Source: Thiotrichaceae bacterium (lineage in GTDB: Bacteria > Pseudomonadota > Gammaproteobacteria > Thiotrichales > Thiotrichaceae). Taken from it: a stretch of 5,825 nt of DNA. How positions within the stretch are numbered: position 1 is the first letter of the stretch; every line of letters begins with the position of its first letter. The translations under genes and the position numbers were made by a program. The notes beneath the pieces are model-generated. The model was not told the DNA's origin. It worked only from the letters and a program-made list of their open reading frames with translations, and made no database searches. The stretch covers positions 1 to 5,825 of the forward strand of contig JALVRY010000174.1 in assembly GCA_027024625.1 (NCBI GenBank), written 5' to 3'. Shown here piece by piece: positions 5,644 to 5,825 of the stretch.

Positions 5644-5825
5644 CTATTTACCACGTTCAACCAAAGTTTGAGCCACCTTATTTCTCAGATAGACTGGTTG
5701 AACCTGCTCTGGGCTTAATAAACCACCAGACTTATATTGCAGCACCGCTAGCTGAGCAACCTGTTCTGCACAAGGGTATATCTCTTGATAGCCATCCTTT
5801 GTTTCTGCACTAACTTGTGACGATA
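5644..5825 (-). CDS. tsaB: TsaB, tRNA threonylcarbamoyladenosine biosynthesis protein (C-terminal 59 residues; 5'-partial)
   Basis: On the minus strand a frame is open from the window edge to TAG at 5644-5646 and gives 59 residues. They include YPCAEQVAQLAVLQYKSG and then GLLSPEQVQPVYLRNKVAQT. The PVYLRNKVA block close to the C-terminus is the hallmark ending of TsaB (YeaZ); E. coli TsaB ends with PVYLRNNVAWKK. TsaB is the non-catalytic partner that joins TsaD and TsaE to transfer the threonylcarbamoyl group to A37 of tRNAs reading ANN codons (t6A). The first three-quarters or so of the gene lie beyond the window. The next gene on this strand, DUF4956, starts 187 bases later behind its own candidate promoter, so the two probably are not one operon. 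Confidence 0.9.
   Translation of the reverse strand, partial: SSQVSAETKDGYQEIYPCAEQVAQLAVLQYKSGGLLSPEQVQPVYLRNKVAQTLVERGK

Overview
The window is A+T-rich chromosomal DNA. It probably comes from a low-GC gammaproteobacterium: the UbiD fragment reads very close to E. coli-type UbiD along its whole length, and the TsaB C-terminus and the PBP4-type peptidase fit the same group. I cannot name a genus. Small hairpin-forming mobile-element remnants in the intergenic spaces suggest a genome with many insertion sequences.

Layout. (1) Positions 2-1294, plus strand: the 3' part of ubiD (ubiquinone biosynthesis decarboxylase), with its first roughly 60-70 codons outside the window. (2) 1319-1479: a 161-bp MITE-like hairpin in the convergent gap between ubiD and the next gene. 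(3) 1490-2671, minus strand: a short PBP4/DacB-type (peptidase family S13) D-Ala-D-Ala carboxypeptidase/endopeptidase with all three active-site motifs. (4) 2724-2879: a second, different MITE-like element upstream of that gene. (5) 2924-4369, minus strand: a 481-residue secreted protein with no obvious bacterial name. Its C-terminal half carries the landmarks of the FAM20C secretory-kinase fold in the right order. This is the most interesting gene here. (6) 4370-4763: a 394-bp gap with a run of five hairpins, a possible leader ORF with a sequestered Shine-Dalgarno sequence, and a collapsed copy of the first element. (7) 4764-5456, minus strand: a DUF4956 inner-membrane protein. (8) 5457-5643: its upstream region, with a perfect 8-3-8 palindrome that looks like an operator. 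(9) 5644-5825, minus strand: the 3' end of tsaB, a t6A tRNA-modification gene.

How the genes may work together. ubiD and tsaB are housekeeping genes at the edges. Between them lies a cell-envelope group on the minus strand: DUF4956 membrane protein, exported kinase-like protein, and periplasmic peptidoglycan hydrolase. From what I know of the families, DUF4956 genes in bacteria often sit beside CotH-type atypical secreted kinases and VTC-domain proteins. A DUF4956 gene next to a FAM20-like exported kinase could be a variant of that arrangement with a different kinase fold. The functional link is inferred from order and strand only: the genes are well separated and need not share a transcript.
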